From Cyclina sinensis (lineage: Eukaryota; Mollusca; Bivalvia; Venerida; Veneridae), in NCBI GenBank assembly GCA_012932295.1, contig JAAONU010000001.1, positions 57,881,693 to 57,945,692 of the forward strand: 64,000 bases of DNA, given 5' to 3'. Shown one piece after another: positions 12,000 to 24,567 of the stretch. The position numbers were made by a program, and so were the translations under genes. The number at the start of each line of letters is the position of its first letter. Position 1 is the stretch's first letter. The notes beneath the pieces were generated by a model that had not been told where the DNA came from, did not search any database, and saw only the letters and a list, made by a program, of their open reading frames with translations.

Positions 12000-12450
12000 T
12001 ATATAGATTCATTATAAAAAGTTAGACCTCTACAGCTGTTGAAGTGACGTGGGTTCTGCACGCAACACGTCGTTTTGATGCGCTGAAAATAGGTGTGAAA
12101 ATATTTCAAAATCTTTCAATTCATAGAAAAAGTATTGCGGAAAGAATGTGTGCATTTATATAGGATTATTATCAAACTGTGTCGTTGATTTTTGAAGTAG
12201 AGACGTTGGTGTTGCCCGCTAAATGTCTTTTTTCAGCACGTATGGGATTTAAAGAACAGCACGAACGCGCGCATATATACAGGATTTGGTAACCTTCTGG
12301 CATTGAAATTTTAGGAAGAGACAATGGCGTTGCACGCAATACGAAATATTGATATGCTGAACACTTGTACTAAGTTATTTTAAAAGCCTTCTATGCGTAA
12401 GAGAATAACAGTGAGGACACGAATGTGTCGTACCTTCGGGGGCAGGAAAA
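12000..12450. repeat. Degenerate tandem repeat of about 180 bp, unit B copy
   Basis: Same monomer as in unit A, about two to three copies, ending at GTGAGGACACGAATGTGTCG near 12,412-12,431. Confidence 0.65.
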
Positions 12451-13549
12451 AAGGATCAGAACTTACGTGATATGGTTCAAATGCACTGAGGTCAACAGCG
12501 GTATTCTCTTAAAACAGTTTAATTGATTTGTTTACCTACATGTATTCACAATTGATATATTCAAAGTCGAGAAGCCGTATAAGTATGGATTTACAAATTA
12601 TATTTCAGGTTAACAATGACACGAACTAAATTAAATTCAAAGTCCTTTACACATGTCTGCTTTGCAGCATTTACTTACAGTAAGTTTGTTTTCATTCACC
12701 AACAGTTTGTGATAATGAAAATGAGACATGTGATATGCTATTCCAAATTAGACCAGTTTGCTTTCTATTATTGGCTTAGCTTTGGTAACTCACTTTGATT
12801 ATCGTGGAAAAGAAGAGACTTTTTGTTATACTTATTACATGTTTCACAGTATAATGAGCAAGCAAAGATGCACACAAATACTTATCATACGAGATAACTT
12901 GACATAGTATATATTTTATATGATAACAATTTTTAGTGATTTCAGTAGTTAATAAAAATGGATTTTGATCATTACAGTTGCTAAGTTGAAATATTATTCA
13001 TAGATGTACAAATAAAACATATGTATTTATATAATAATTATATAAGAAAAACACTTTGTAAGAATTTTTTAAAATATTTTACATATAATTTTGTAATTCA
13101 GAAGTTTCGTTTGTACTCTTTAATTGCAATAATTTGAACATTTCGGTGTCGATAATACGATAGGAATATTATAGACAGTGTTTTCTTTGATTACAATACT
13201 GTGTACTTTCAAACAATGGAATTAAACTCTAATTTAGCCTTGACAGTTATTGCAATTTTTTATTTCATTTGCTTTTGACTATTTGGTATTTCTATTGGTA
13301 ACCGATGAGTTTTTATTTTTAATTACACAATTCTATACAAAACTGATTTTTTGGCTATAAATATAGGGTTCAATTACCAATACAATAAAAACACATGCAT
13401 TTGGATGTTCAACAAAAGTAATCTAATCATCTGAAATTAAACCTTCTTGTTTTTGCTTTACAGCTAAATGTATGCATTGCCTGCACCTCAATAAACCATA
13501 TTTAATTAAGATAGATTTAATATTGTCAGTCAATCTAACCAGTGTTCCT

Positions 13550-13742
13550 GGGTGTCCAACCAGTTTACTAATCAATTTCTCCGCAAGTGACTGACTACTT
13601 CCTCACTTGCTTCAGAGGTGAAGAACAAATGACCTTTAGATCAATTATCACGGAGAAATTTAGCCAGCCCTGATAGGGATTGAACCGGGATCTTCAAGAT
13701 TGACAATCCGATGCTCTACCGATTGAGCTAGCCGGACTGGCT
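13550..13742 (-). mobile_element. tRNA-derived SINE
   Basis: On the minus strand the head reads GGCTAGCTCAATCGGTAGAGC (A box) followed by CCCGGTTCAATCCC (B box), then a non-tRNA body rich in TTTCTCCG and GTCACTTGC-like segments. The anticodon and T stems pair poorly, so this is a SINE rather than a tRNA gene. Confidence 0.7.
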
Positions 13743-13889
13743 AAAGTGCACCCGTTCAATAGCAGTAAGAACACCGAAAACCCAAATTACATAACCGTAG
13801 AGTAGGACTGGTATAGCAGTTTTAGGAAGCTGATCTATCAGGATGTCGGAATTGAATATTAAAATCAGTTTAGCAATACGACGTGACTG

Positions 13890-14330
13890 TGGCTTCACTA
13901 AAGGAATCAAAACCAAGACAAAACTGTAAACAACTGGCTCCGCTTGAAAATAGAAAATTACCCGCAACTATTTCATTTCTCTATCGATTTTGATGGGATG
14001 TGTCAGACTAAGGAGACAATATAAGCTTTCCACGAAATATAGGATCTCCATCAGCAGCTGAGCCGTTTTACCAACACTGCGGGAAACCTCGCATACAAAC
14101 AAATTCCAAATTTTCACGCAGAACTTAAAAAAACCGCTCAGCATCTGATGGAGATCCTATATTCAGTGGAAAGCTTATATTTTTCTCCTTAGACTGACAC
14201 ATATCCCATAGTAATCGATGAAGAATGAGATACTTACGGGTAAATTTTCTGTTTTCAAGCGGAGCAAATGTTGACAGTTTTGTCTTGGTTTTTATGCCTT
14301 TAGTGACGTCACGATCACGTGGTATTGCCA
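13890..14330. mobile_element. Foldback element (large imperfect inverted repeat)
   Basis: The left arm (about 13,890-14,062) and right arm (about 14,134-14,300) are inverted copies. ATAGGATCTCCATCAGCAGC (14,038-14,057) mirrors 14,139-14,160, and CTAAAGGAATCAAAACCAAGAC mirrors the segment near 14,281-14,305. The spacer is about 70 bases. No coding sequence. Confidence 0.7.
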
Positions 14331-14669
14331 CACTGAAAATACCTAGAGCTCCTGATGAGACTGTATATTGCCATAGTTGCTTGATCAGCAACGTGTTAAT
14401 TTTAAAATTATAAAACTATTCATTTTCACTAAAACAGATCCCCAGATTTTTGTTATTTGTTAGATACAGTTAACATATCCAGTTTTGCATTCTGAAAGGT
14501 ACACTTATGCTAAGGATGGCTTCCTCTTGAAAAGATTACAACTCAACAATTTTTTAGGTATTGATCATTGGTACGCAACGATTTTTGTAATGTCTGATAT
14601 TTTTGCCGTAATCACAGTATCATTCTGGTATTTAACCATTTTCAGTAAATTAAATAGATCATTTTAGTC

Positions 14670-16990
14670 CTTATCTTTTTTATTGTAACAACTTCTATGA
14701 TACTATTGTCTTGTAAACAAATCATTTAGAGCATTCACAGGTAAAGAAAAATGACGAACTTAACCACTGCAGGAAAAAAGATATTGTCCACAAGGTATAG
14801 TTATTGACGCAGGATTTGATATACTTTTATATGTACATTATTAACCTTAAGCATATGCCGCTATTTATAACATTTTATTTTTTCACATTATCAGTTAGGT
14901 ACTCCACATTGTGTCAAAAGCTTGTTTTAAACTACAAAAGGACAGAATATTTCGAAAAGTTAATGTCTATTTAATGATTTATTTCTGCTTTTATACACAA
15001 GTCACTGTAAACAAAGATTATTTTTGTCCTTGCCTTACAGAATAAAATTCAATTGTAAAAATCATAAAAAGGTGCTTGTACTTGTAATAATGTGTACCTT
15101 TTGTTATTGCTAAACAGAAAACGTGTGAAAACTTGCTGCTGGCATGTTTAATGGCTCGTGCCAAAACCCTGTCATTAATACTAGGACAATGTGCTAGAGT
15201 CGAAAGATAGAGATTCGAGATTAAGGGGGTAGAAAATCATGCGTTGTTTAAAGAACTTGCCGAGACAATTGAGTGTGTTCGGGGGACCTATAGAATTCGT
15301 GGAACTGTATTTGCCATTCATTCTTGATACGGTCAACGTAAATAGTGAAAGATGTGTATTTACCATTTTATTATGTATAGGTAAAACAAGAGTAATATAT
15401 GTAAGGGCAGTCATTCTTTTCATAGAAAACAAGTGTGAACGAGTTTGCATGTAGTTCGTATATTATTTGGGAAAAAATTATGGCTGTAAAAGAACGTAAT
15501 CATGTTTGTACACGTACAAAAATGATGATTTTATCTTTTCCAGATGCGCTATAGAGAGCAAGAAAAAAACGTGACAAATGCAGATGATACAAGAATTCAG
15601 TCTGACTGCACTGGTAGTTGACGATCTTTCTATCCCAGCGGTATACAGAATAGGACTTTAATCAGTTTTTTAGAGCTAGGGGTTATTCAAGGCACTAAAG
15701 GAAACAATAATATTCAGTAAGAACATTTACAGAGAAAATTAAGAAGCTGTTCCATATCTCATGAACAAGCCAGAGTTATGTTTTAGATTGATAGTTTCAT
15801 GATGAATCAAACAGAACAGTAATATGGTTAACTAGGGTCACGGGTGTAATCCTCAGCTTCTCCACGAACATTACCGGTTTTAGGGCGATATGTCAAAGCG
15901 AGGTCCCATTTGTCAGTATTATACTCGTAACATGTAAAGGTGCCAGGAAAGTTCTGGAATCAGATGCTTCAACTATAAAAACCAGTAGTTTTGTACATGC
16001 ATAAAAGTCTCACCAATTTACATACAGATTTGTTTACATACAAACCCAAAATAAAAATCTTTCCACATTTGCACACTGCTACTCATAAATGATTGGTAAG
16101 ATACTATCGTATTATCAGACAAGAAAAACATTGATGCATAAAATTAAGTCGGTTAGAAGCTTCTGAAGACGTGAACTGATATATTCAATTTTACACGTAC
16201 AGAATATTTATATAATGTAGAAATTTTAGTGCATTTAAATAGACAATAAGTAAGTCTAAATTGTACTCATGCGCTGCGATCATAAATAGTTTCATAAAAC
16301 ATCGCTCTTAAAATTTACAAATGGAATCGATTCCTTGACGCGTTTGTCAGAGTTTGTTTCTATAGAACTTATGTCGTTTTGTTTCGATACTTCTGCATGT
16401 TCGCACTAGTCTTTCGCTTATCGAATTTCTTTAGATGAATGATACTATGCAAAAATTTACATGAAATAACATTTAAGGTTTTTAATACAAATTGATATTT
16501 TCTAATTAATGCGCATTTAGTATTGAATGCAAATTAATATCTTTTTTTTTTTAATTTATGCAAATTTACATTTTTATTAATGCAAATTAATGCATTTCAG
16601 TTTTAAAAATATTTTCAAAAGACAAAAATCTCGTTAGGAGTGTTTCACATTGATGAACTGTTTGATTTCGGATCGTCCGTTGCAGATAAAACTCATCTGA
16701 GGACTTGGCGAAGAAATATAAAATTTTAGTACGATTATTGCGGTGGTACCATCAAATTAAACTTTTGCTTCATCACAACTGTCATTTAATTTTGTGAGAA
16801 CCACACCTCAAATTTTATAAAAGCTTTGAGAAAATTTGATTTAACCCCGTCTTTATTTATTAAGGCTTTGACCGGAAATGATTTTGTCAGCTGCTGTATG
16901 ATAGAAAATGACGTAAAAAAAGTTTCAGACAATTTTTGTATCATATTAATGGAGTAGTTTAGTACATGTAGCAAAATACCGTTCCATTAA
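14670..16990. other. Gene-free stretch of unit B
   Basis: AT-rich sequence without a supported exon or RNA gene. A short piece near 14,475-14,580 matches unit A at 7,025-7,115. Short open frames around 15,181-15,454 exist on both strands and resemble nothing known. Confidence 0.4.
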
Positions 16991-16994
16991 ATTT

Positions 16995-17710
16995 AAATCT
17001 TAAATTGTTATTATGTAACCATGGTTTTAGTGATATTTGGGATTTTCCAGATTCCGTAAATAGTAAAATATTTTTACCAATATTTAAGCAAAGGTTAATT
17101 GATTGTTTTTTACAAAGTTGGCTTTCTGGTAAAGAGAGCAGTCCTGTTTTGTATCTGTATAATCATGTTAAAGATTCTTTTGTATATGAAAATTATCTTG
17201 ATATAATACCAAGTACTTTAAGGAAGTATCTTACAAGAATAAGAATATCTTCGCATTCATTACATGTGCAAACTGGTAGGTTTCATAGAAATAGAATTGT
17301 TAGAAATGAAAGATATTGTTTATATTGTAATCTACATGACGTCGAAGATGAATACCATTTCATTTTAATTTGTCCTTGTTATATTGATATAAGAAAAAAT
17401 ATATAAAAAGAAACTATTATATAAGACCTAGTATGCTTAAATTCACTGATATGTTAAAATCAAACAATAGAAGTATACTTTTAAATTTATCCTTGTATGT
17501 ACGAGATGCGATGTCTCATAGAAATAATTTAGATATAGTAGATACAACTTAATATATTAATAATTCATCCTCTATATTGATATGAAAGAGACATGTTTAG
17601 ATCCGATCTTGTGATTTATGTTAGTATGTATTGTAAAATTGTTTATTTATGTATGACGATGTATGATTGTACAAGTCAAAAATAAAGTATCTGTTCTGTT
17701 CTGTTCTGTT
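16995..17710 (+). mobile_element. LINE 3' fragment with (CTGTT)n tail
   Basis: The open part (about 17005-17406) encodes the LINE C-terminus: DFPDSVNSKIFLPIFKQRL, RIRISSHSLHVQTGR and CLYCNLHDVEDEYHFILICP. The 3' UTR contains GTATGACGATG and AATAAA and ends in CTGTT repeats at 17,691-17,710, like the copy at 3975-6505. Everything upstream of the C-terminal third is missing. Confidence 0.8.
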
Positions 17711-17869
17711 CATTAAATCTAGGTCATACAAATGGTTCAAAGCTTTTGGTTTTTATGAAGCAAATCGGAAATTGTTTCCGTTTAGCCATATAAATGAAAC
17801 AAATATGACAAGAACATTGGCCTTATCAACTATCAACACAATAACAGCGCTTCAAATATATATTTTGCT

Positions 17870-17907
17870 TCATTTTTTTTATTTTTTTTTATTTTTTTTT
17901 ATTTTTT
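17870..17907. repeat. T-rich (T8-10 A)n run
   Basis: Three T tracts are separated by single A bases. Low complexity. Confidence 0.8.
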
Positions 17908-17909
17908 AA

Positions 17910-19020
17910 GGCAGAGCTAAAAAGTAAAATGTGAACAATGACTTATGTGAACACATGTTAGGCTAAGGGATATTTCTCTCGAATATTTTGTTTTAATATC
18001 AACATTAATTACGCAATATAATAAACAAAATCTGATTCTACCATATTACATGAACAAAGTTTACAAGCAGATCAGTCTCAAACAATCCCAGTAAGGCATC
18101 CATTTTCTACATTTAACTCGTAAGAACATAATTAAAAATGCGTTCATTCATTTCTAATAGCATTATTAGTTATCATATTAAAATATTTCTCGTTTCCATA
18201 TTTTTTTTTATATTTTGTATGATATTTCAATTTTGATAATGTTTTAACGTTATTTTTCATGTAACATATTTGGTCATCACTATTGACGACACGATACACA
18301 TTTAACCGGAAGTTGTGTTTCTTTGAATAATAAAACTCAACAATTCTAGGATAAGACAAGCAGTGTAAAATTTGTTGCTGGCTCATATCAATAGCCAAAG
18401 AATTATCTTTGGCATTTATCACAGTTATACTAACACTGACTTTTAAGCCCCATTTTTGGGAACACAAATATAATGCATCTAGTTGTGATTATAAGCCCAC
18501 TGAATTAATCGTAAATAATAAAAAGCCATCAGCAAACAATAACATGTTCATGCCGAGGTGTTCTAAATGAATTGCTGAAATAATTACTTTCAGAAATATC
18601 ATTTTCAAATTAAATAAAAAGTAAATGTGAGAGTGGTTCCCTTTGATTTCAAGTCAAATAGACATTGAAGAACTCAGATCTTTTCGTATCTAATTTAAAA
18701 CAAGATTTTACGATTGCCTAACTAGATTGCATCAAGTTGATCCTTTAACAGTCATGCCATTTTTAACAATTTTAACCATAAGGAGTCCCGTTTAACTGTA
18801 CTAAAAGATTTCTCTTTGCGAAATGTTTTGTTTCAAGAATAAAAGATGTTGGTAATTCTGGTTATCCAAACAATGAGCTATTTCCATCGCTGTTTTTAAC
18901 TGAGATGAATTCACACAGCTCAGCATGACTTTTCAAACTATGCACATTCTCTGTTACATGTTCGAAACTCTATAAACACGTCTTTGTTCCGTGCATCATG
19001 CATATGATTTCAATATTAGA
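17910..19020. other. Gene-free stretch
   Basis: AT-rich, no supported feature. A minus-strand frame of about 107 codons (18,144-18,467) has no recognisable domain and an AT-rich composition like the surroundings, so it is not called. Confidence 0.35.
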
Positions 19021-19028
19021 AATTAATT

Positions 19029-19140
19029 GTGTTGCAGTGGCCAAAGGATATAACACCGGCCTTTGATTCCTGAAATCACTGGTTCGAATCCCGTAAGTTC
19101 TGGTTTAAAACCAATAAACAGTCATCGAGAGGAATTGAAT
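19029..19140 (+). mobile_element. tRNA-derived SINE, CATCGAGAGG-tail family
   Basis: An A-box-like GCAGTGGCCAAAGGATATAAC and B box GGTTCGAATCCC are followed by a tail with AAACAGTCATCGAGAGGAATT. The tail recurs at 38,940-38,961 and 19,319-19,340. Confidence 0.6.
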
Positions 19141-19261
19141 GAGTTTTTAATCGACATAAAATAAAAATGTTTGAAATAAATTAAAAAAATATATCCGGTC
19201 CTTTCGCCCGTACATAACACAATCTCCAAATTTTCTCGTATTAAAAAGGGTAAATAAATGA

Positions 19262-19342
19262 TGGTGGGGGCAAGTTTGAATCCCAGGGGTGACTTTTTGC
19301 ATTCCGCACTCGTCCATTAATCAGCCATCGAGCGGGATTGCA
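19262..19342 (+). mobile_element. SINE fragment of the same family
   Basis: It has a B-box-like AGTTTGAATCCC and a tail ATCAGCCATCGAGCGGGATT. The A box is lost. Confidence 0.45.
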
Positions 19343-20067
19343 GGAACGTATTGTAACATAAACCGGCTTAGCTAAATCAAAACTTCGGTAAATTTAATTC
19401 TGATTTAACATCATAGCTGTAAGAAGTTTGGAAAGTTAAAAATTGATGTTGATTGTGTTCATCAGCAAGTAAAAACGGCTAAAAGAATGAAAATAAGCAC
19501 GGCTGAACATCAGTCATACATCAGTTACTGAATAAACAATCTTAGAAATTTGGACCAGTTTATTGTGAAACGCTAGAAACAATAGAAATATAAAAAAGAC
19601 ACACCGAAAGTCGCGTTTTATTTGCTTTGTTTTTCTTACCTGTAAGGTATTTTAAGGTAATTATATGTCCAAAAAAATGTCCTATGTCCTGTGGATGCAA
19701 CGCTTCTAATTGACTATTCTTCTTCACTTGACAACACACAAAGGAATGAATTCAGTATTGCGAAAATGTAACAGTTGTAGTAATTTGATAAAACTTACTT
19801 GTATGAAAGTTTATCAGAACATATGTTTCACTGTGCTGGAGATCTTTCTACTCTCTTTCCCTCTTTTACCGTCTTTGAAAACCTAATGCAAGAGTAGCTT
19901 TTAGGGCAATAAGACCAAATAATATACTTAAACTTCAACTTATTAATCTGAATCGCCAAGGTGAGAGAATAGATTAGTTTACGCATATGCTTTGATTTTA
20001 ACAAAGTATAAGATTACATCTCGAATGTTCTTATTGTTCATCCTAAGCTGTATAAGAAAGTATATGC

Positions 20068-20212
20068 TCTCTGGTCCAGTGGTAACGCAATCGACTGGTA
20101 GTCCAGGGATCGCTGGTTCCATCCTCCGCTCTTCCACTAAGAATACTTTCTACAATTGTCTTTCGGCTGAGATGTTCAACCAGTGTCCCATGCATTAGTT
20201 TCATACACAGAT
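20068..20212 (+). mobile_element. tRNA-derived SINE (GGTCCAGTGGTAACGC family), copy 1
   Basis: A box TGGTCCAGTGGTAACGC (20,072-20,088) and B box GGTTCCATCC (20,115-20,124) are followed by a body with TTCCACTAA, TTTCGGCTGAGATGTT and CCCATGCAT. Two longer copies lie on the minus strand at 28,574-28,868 and 58,517-58,793. This one lacks their 3' half. Confidence 0.75.
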
Positions 20213-20516
20213 AACAAAAATGGAAATTTTTTGAGACACAAAGATTCAAATCTGACAATTTATAAATTTTATTTACCGTACATTTTATCATAAAGAAGAT
20301 AACAACACTAAATAAAAGACAGCTTAAGGCATTAAAATTGAAAAACAAGTAAAGACACTTTTTAAAATTGCAAAACGATTTTAAATCAGCTTATATATCT
20401 TTACTCAATTATTGATAATTGAAGCTAATTTATTCAATAAACGTAAAATTTACATGGTATTAAAATACACGACCGGATACGTTTCGGTAAATGAGACACT
20501 TATATCAGACACATAA

Positions 20517-20520
<4 letters not shown>

Positions 20521-20563
<43 letters not shown>

Positions 20564-20578
20564 TTTGTTTGTTTTTTT
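20521..20578. repeat. (GT)20 followed by (TTTG)n
   Basis: A dinucleotide run (20,521-20,560) passes into TTTG units and a T tract. Confidence 0.95.
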
Positions 20579-21865
20579 TCTAAAACAATATCGGCTTTCA
20601 AGACTGATCACGTAATAGCTGAATTATTAATAAACGTTTTAAGAAAAGAAAGAGGTCCGGGATACTTTAAGTTGAATAACATTCTATTAATGTACGAACT
20701 ATACGCAAACGGTTAAGTATAGCACAAATTATGGAAATAGGTTTTAATGCAAACCGGAAAATATATGTTATGAAAGTGCGCATGCGTACCGGAAGGCGAA
20801 AACACGAAAAAAAAACCCGCCAATTAAGGGTGAAAACGCGACAAAATCCATCCCTTCGGCACATAAACATGATGCTATAAGATTTCAATTTTCGCTCTTT
20901 TATTTATTGTGTTTTTGAATTTGATTTGGCGTCTTTTCGATAATGCCTTGTAAAGTGCCAACACGAAAAGACGACAAAATAGATATTTGTAGAGTTTTCG
21001 ACTTTTCTTGTTTCTGTCCCGCAAAGTCGAAAAATCGACATAACAGAAATCAGCGCCTCCGTATAAAATGATAATCTTAACTGGAGAACAATATATTTAG
21101 AGATATTCAAAAATTTCAATAGATACATAAATAAGAATTGTTCAATACAAATTCATTACGCGTTTAATACCAACAAACGTGTAATTGGACACAAATTTGG
21201 GCGATTTTGCTGTTACATGTATGAAGAAGCAGTAGAAAGCTTATACCGGAAATGCAGTCAAACTGAACAAAATACACATATATGAAACCGATTTACGCCG
21301 CACTTTTTAATTAACACCCGCCCCTAAAAAAAGGGTAAGTATAAGACAATAAAATGTTTGTTTTAGTATAAATACATCAATTAAAGATGTACATGCTGTT
21401 TACTTTATGAAATTAATCATCAAATATTATGTATTCAAAACCGTAGTCAAAAATAGTACTACCTGTTTTTAAAACTAAATACTATATCTTATGACTAAAA
21501 TACGAAATGATGGAAAAAATAGCTTTATTTTAAGACAGACTAAAATATAATAAGAGACATTCTTGTGAAAAAAGTAACTCAAACAACAAAATCATATCTT
21601 ACAAAAACAATTAATCATGGACTAATAGAATGTAAAAACAAAGCTACCATCACCTCCACCACCATCAACCCCAAGCATTGTGATAATAGAAACATTTATA
21701 TCATTTATTCTAATCCCTTACAAATAGTATATAATGACAATTTGTCAAAAGGTGATATCACAATTTGCATATATGTAAAGAGTGTGCTCGTGTGTGCAAG
21801 GGTGTATGTGTGCGTATGTGGTTATTGGCTATGACATTTTTGTGCATTACTTACCATTTCATTTT

Positions 21866-22395
21866 TATACGCCCGTTTGAAAAACCGGACGTATAATGGG
21901 AACGCCGCTGGCGGAGGACGGGCGACGTCCATTTTTTTCCGGACCATATCTCCTACATGCATGGAGGGATTTTAATGAAACTTCATAGAAATGTTCAACA
22001 CTATGTGAAGCCGTGTCGCGCATTAAAATCAGGTCTCTAAGTCAAAGGTCAAGGTCACACTTTGGAGCTCATTGAAAAACGCTTCTCCGGAGCAAAACTT
22101 CTATATTCATAAGAGGATATAATATTACTTGGTACAAATGTTCATCATTGTAAGGCAAAGTGTCGCGCGCAAAATTCAGTCCCTACGACCAAAGTCAAGG
22201 TCACACATAGAGTTCAAATTTCAGATAAAAATATGAAGATGTGTGATGTGTATAGGGACCATTTAGTCATCATTTATTGATAGATTGTAACAAAAATGGT
22301 AACTATCACTGACTACAGGTGTGACACATGTAATTTAGGTCAATATATGCAAGGATCAAGGTCACTAGAGATAATTAAATATCCAGATAAGAAAT
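21866..22395. mobile_element. Repeat element in place of the unit B fucosyltransferase exon
   Basis: It begins with a short inverted motif (TACGCCCG...CGGACGTA, 21,867-21,893). It continues with CCATATCTCCTACATG, TTTTAATGAAACTTCATA and GTCAAAGGTCAAGGTCACAC, a composition shared by the other GACCTTGACC-type repeats here. No coding frame. The right border is approximate. Confidence 0.5.
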
Positions 22396-23339
22396 CGATT
22401 CATTTAAAAGAGGCAATTTCAACTCAATATATGTATGTAACTACATTTAAAGCGTTTTTCATCAAGTGACCACACAAACGTTTGCAAATTTACCTTAAGC
22501 ATTATGCTTATACAGTATAATATCATTTTAGTATCATACGAACAATTTCAGCTTCGACATTCCATGCGAAAGCATAAACCGATACTTATTGCACTATTTA
22601 AAATTGATTTGAACTGTAAAGCCATTCTTTTATCAAGTAAGTGCCTGTGAAAATGGATAAATTGTGCATAAATCTGAACAATTACATTCTGTAAGAGGGA
22701 TTGAGTTCGAATAAACTGAGAATGATCTACACAGCGAATGACTTCAGACAATATACATTTAGTCAAACAGTAACAATCTAGTAAGTTTACTTAATATATA
22801 AATAAGATTTTCTAAACCAAGAAACACTTTCTTGTATATCCAATTCAAGATCTTTTCAGCTTTTTAAATATGAAACGGCTATTATTCTTTCGTTTTAGTA
22901 CGAGTTTTAACAGCATCATAAAGAGTTTAATAAAAAATGGAAATGCTTTAGGCAGTAAGTGGTAAGGCTGGTTATATTCAATTCAAGAATTAGCCCGTCA
23001 GTTGAAAACAGCTAAAATCAAAACGGTTACGAAAAGGTTTTGATTTTTTAAAATTAATTTAGGTTGCGCATTTCTATCACCAAACATCGAAATGAAAAAC
23101 TGATAAGTTGTCACGGTTTCAAACTTCTCTTAATACAAGAACTGTTACTATACGGTGACAAATGTCCCCGAACCTATCTTCCTCGACTTCAACGTAATGC
23201 TGTAGAAAAACATTCATACCAAATTAAATAAAGGGAGATAATAAAAAGGACCAGGCAAATATGTTTCTTGGACAGTCACAATCTATATAATTGTATGTTT
23301 CAAGTCAGTCCCTTTCAATGTTAAATGTCTTATGCTTAG

Positions 23340-23995
23340 AACAAAGTTTCATTACTAAATTGTAAACTTGACATCTTTGTTAGGGACGTCGGTGTTGTCG
23401 TCGTGATGCGGTAAACACACGTGCCGAGGTACTTTAGAAGCCTGTAATACTTTAGAATACTACAGTGCCGCAGACACGAAAGTGTGCATATATACAGGAT
23501 TATTAAAAAAGCGTGACCTTGATATCTGAGGTAGTGACATGGGTTTTGGACGCCGTTTTTTGTACGTCGTTTTGATCTGTTAAACACTTGTGCAAAGTTA
23601 TTTTGAAATCCTTCAACACATAAAAGAATAACAGTCCGGATAAGAATGTGTGCACACATACAGGATTTGGTAATCTTAAACTCTAAATTTGTCCTTGACA
23701 TTTAAGGTAAAGACAAGGGTTTGCACGCAACATGTTGTCTTGATGTGCTGAACATTTGTGCCAAGTTATTTTAAAATCGTTCAACACACAAGAGACTTAC
23801 ATTCCGGACAAAATGTGTGCATTTACATTATAATTGATATTTAAGACAGGGACAAGGGTGTTGAACGCGACACGTTGTTTTGATGTGCTAAACACTTTTG
23901 ACATCATATGAGAATTCATTCATGCGTGATGAAGTTACAGTCCGGATATGTAAATTAAAGGACGGACACACAGACAGACAGACAGACGTTGCGAT
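23340..23995. repeat. Degenerate tandem repeat of about 180 bp, third-unit copy, with (GACA)n tail
   Basis: About four monomers of the same family. The last runs into GAAGTTACAGTCCGGA and a short (CAGA)n run near 23,970-23,988, a tail style seen on other repeats in this window. Confidence 0.65.
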
Positions 23996-24567
23996 TTTGA
24001 TATGCTAACACTCGGGGACATAAAAAGCCTATGCTTTAATCAAACACCCGTTTAAACTAGCTTATATTAGCTCGATTTCAGTTCAAACAATTATGTGCAA
24101 GTCGCTTTCAAGTAAACGTAAATTACAATCCCTATCCCTCTTCCATCCTTTTATTGTTTCTTTTAAAAAAAAACGTATTCACATTTTGACTAGTTAGCTC
24201 GAACTCGAACACAAGTGTTTGGATTTCGTTCGAGAGCCCAGTGTTTCGAAGCATAAGAATAAGCCCATTAAGATGTTTCGTGGATATACACTGACGCCAT
24301 TAGCAGTATCTCTAAAACATCTTAATTTAAATGTTTACCTGCAATTATCAAACCATATGTTCAATGTCATGAAGCCGTTTAATTTTTAAGGATTTGCACA
24401 TCATATTTCACGTTAACAATGACACTTTAAAATCTTTCGACACATGTCTACTTTGCAGCGTGTAACTTACAGTCAGTTTGTTTTGATTCAACAACAGTTT
24501 GCGCTAATGACAATGGGACATATGGAGTGTAATTCCGAATTGTAACAGTTTGTTTTCTTTTATTTCA

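Larger units (their letters stand above)
11880..23215. repeat. Unit B of the segmental repeat; fucosyltransferase exon missing
   Basis: It aligns with unit A on both sides of the fucosyltransferase gene. Left homology runs to about 21,600 and resumes at about 22,433, where unit A has its coding exon and 5' region. The 0.83 kb in between contains no GT10 sequence and includes a separate repeat element at 21,866-22,395. Unit B also has insertions not seen in A: a foldback element, several SINEs and a LINE fragment. Confidence 0.7.

Noticed and set aside
13670..13742. Possible tRNA gene on the minus strand
   Set aside because: The T and anticodon stems mismatch and a SINE body follows directly.
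15181..15454. Overlapping frames on both strands (about 70-90 codons)
   Set aside because: No domain, no splice sites and no homology to the repeat units or known genes.
20043..20348. Minus-strand frame of about 100 codons
   Set aside because: It runs antisense through the SINE at 20,068-20,212 and has no domain. It is a shadow of the repeat.
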